Part shown: piece by piece, positions 5,187 through 5,782 of the stretch
Numbering within the stretch: position 1 is the stretch's first letter
Layout of the letters: each line of letters begins with the position of its first letter
NCBI GenBank assembly: GCA_025996695.1
Contig: BNTP01000146.1
Location: 1-5,782, forward strand
Direction: 5' to 3'
DNA length: 5,782 bases
Origin: Bacteroidia bacterium
GTDB lineage: Bacteria > Bacteroidota > Bacteroidia > Bacteroidales > Azobacteroidaceae
Made by a program: the position numbers and the translations under genes
Notes under the pieces: model-generated
Told to the model about the DNA's origin: nothing
Seen by the model: the letters and a program-made list of their open reading frames with translations, nothing else
Databases searched by the model: none

Positions 5187-5782
5187 TCAGGAGAACTTAT
5201 CAGCCACGCTTATTGTTTGTTTTTCCCACATTTGAAAATAACGTCCTTTCGTGGCGTATAGTTCGCGATGCGAGCCTTGCTCTATTACTTTGCCGTTTTC
5301 AAGCACCACGATTTTATCCGCATTGACCACTGTGCTCAAGCGGTGGGCGATGATGATAATTGTTTTTTCTTGACTTTTTAGTTCTTGGATAGTTTGTTGC
5401 ACAAACTGCTCCGATTCGGAATCAAGCGAGGAAGTTGCTTCATCCAATATCAAAATTTCAGGCTCTTGGTATAATGCGCGCGCAATCGCCAAACGCTGTT
5501 TTTGTCCGCCCGAAAGCGATGCGCCGTTCTCGCCGAGATAAGTATTGAAGCCTGCTGGTAATTTTTCGATAAAGGGCATCATTCCCAGCATGGTGCAAAC
5601 TTCCACAATGCGTCGCAAATCAGGCTCAAACTCGCCGAGCGCAATGTTTTCAATCACATTTCCTGCAAACAAGTTCAGTTGTTGCGGAACGGCACTCACT
5701 GTTTTTCGAAGACTTTGATTTTCAATGTAATCAATATTCAGATCGCCGATGCTGATTTTCCCGGATTTTAGAGGATACAGTT
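5187..5782 (-). CDS. ABC exporter, C-terminal ATP-binding domain (partial; possibly peptide/bacteriocin type)
   Basis: The 3' part of a minus-strand ABC transporter gene; its 5' end lies beyond base 5782. About 197 residues are visible. The frame stays open from the edge (LYPLKSGKISIGDLNIDYI, just after the missing Walker A), through the Q-loop VSAVPQQ and LFAGNVIENIALGEFEP, to the signature LSGGQ (5502-5516), Walker B ILILDEA (5436-5456), D-loop SSLD, H-loop IIIIAHR (His codon 5343-5345) and LENGKVIEQGSHREL. A GTG at 5697-5699 is internal, not the start, because the domain continues upstream. The nucleotide-binding domain is complete from the Q-loop onward and should be active. This domain type is usually fused behind a six-helix membrane domain in exporters. 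The LFAGNVIENIA and FEPDLRRI wording resembles peptidase-containing (C39, HlyB-like) exporters of Bacteroidota, but the membrane and peptidase parts are not visible. No terminator is evident in the 11-bp gap to the convergent DUF4290 gene. Confidence 0.93.
   Translation of the reverse strand, partial: LYPLKSGKISIGDLNIDYIENQSLRKTVSAVPQQLNLFAGNVIENIALGEFEPDLRRIVEVCTMLGMMPFIEKLPAGFNTYLGENGASLSGGQKQRLAIARALYQEPEILILDEATSSLDSESEQFVQQTIQELKSQEKTIIIIAHRLSTVVNADKIVVLENGKVIEQGSHRELYATKGRYFQMWEKQTISVADKFS

Noticed and set aside
1..5782. Search by eye for tRNA or rRNA genes, CRISPR repeats, insertion-sequence ends, phage, toxin-antitoxin or defence genes.
   Set aside because: Nearly all of the window is accounted for by six conserved genes; the largest gap is 123 bp and shows only a promoter and a possible hairpin.

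Overview
The window looks like ordinary core chromosome of a Bacteroidota bacterium, probably of the Bacteroidales. Three things point there. The protein at 4570-5175 matches, from memory, the DUF4290 family, which I know only from this phylum. Two intergenic regions carry the phylum-specific promoter element TAnnTTTG (2373-2380 and 4532-4539), and no start codon has a clear Shine-Dalgarno sequence in front of it. The GroEL, RecQ and LeuA-like proteins also read like Bacteroidales family members. I cannot name a genus.

Layout, left to right. Bases 1-399 hold the 3' end of groEL (chaperonin). A recQ-type DNA helicase starts one base after its stop (401-2278) with a GTG codon and is probably co-transcribed with it. 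A 123-bp intergenic region follows, holding a weak terminator-like hairpin and a TAnnTTTG promoter. Next is a two-gene leucine-pathway unit: leuD (2402-3004), the small subunit of isopropylmalate isomerase, and a LeuA/citramalate-synthase-like enzyme with a regulatory domain (3006-4520). The two genes are one base apart. The leuD stop is flanked by an 8-bp perfect hairpin and a 10-bp palindrome that contains both candidate downstream starts. A second TAnnTTTG promoter then serves a DUF4290 gene of unknown function (4570-5175). On the minus strand, convergent and 11 bp away, is the C-terminal ATP-binding domain of an ABC exporter (5187-5782) that runs off the right edge.

Functionally, the leuD product (with LeuC, not in the window) would isomerise the 2-isopropylmalate or citramalate made by the LeuA-like enzyme, so these two genes form a pathway pair. 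leuC and leuB, often adjacent in this phylum, are not next to them here. The groEL-recQ pair, the DUF4290 gene and the ABC exporter have no evident functional link to the leucine genes or to each other.

I see no mobile element, CRISPR array, RNA gene, phage gene or defence system, and nothing that amounts to an undescribed system. The most interesting local features are the palindromic leuD/leuA-like junction and the non-standard RecQ architecture.
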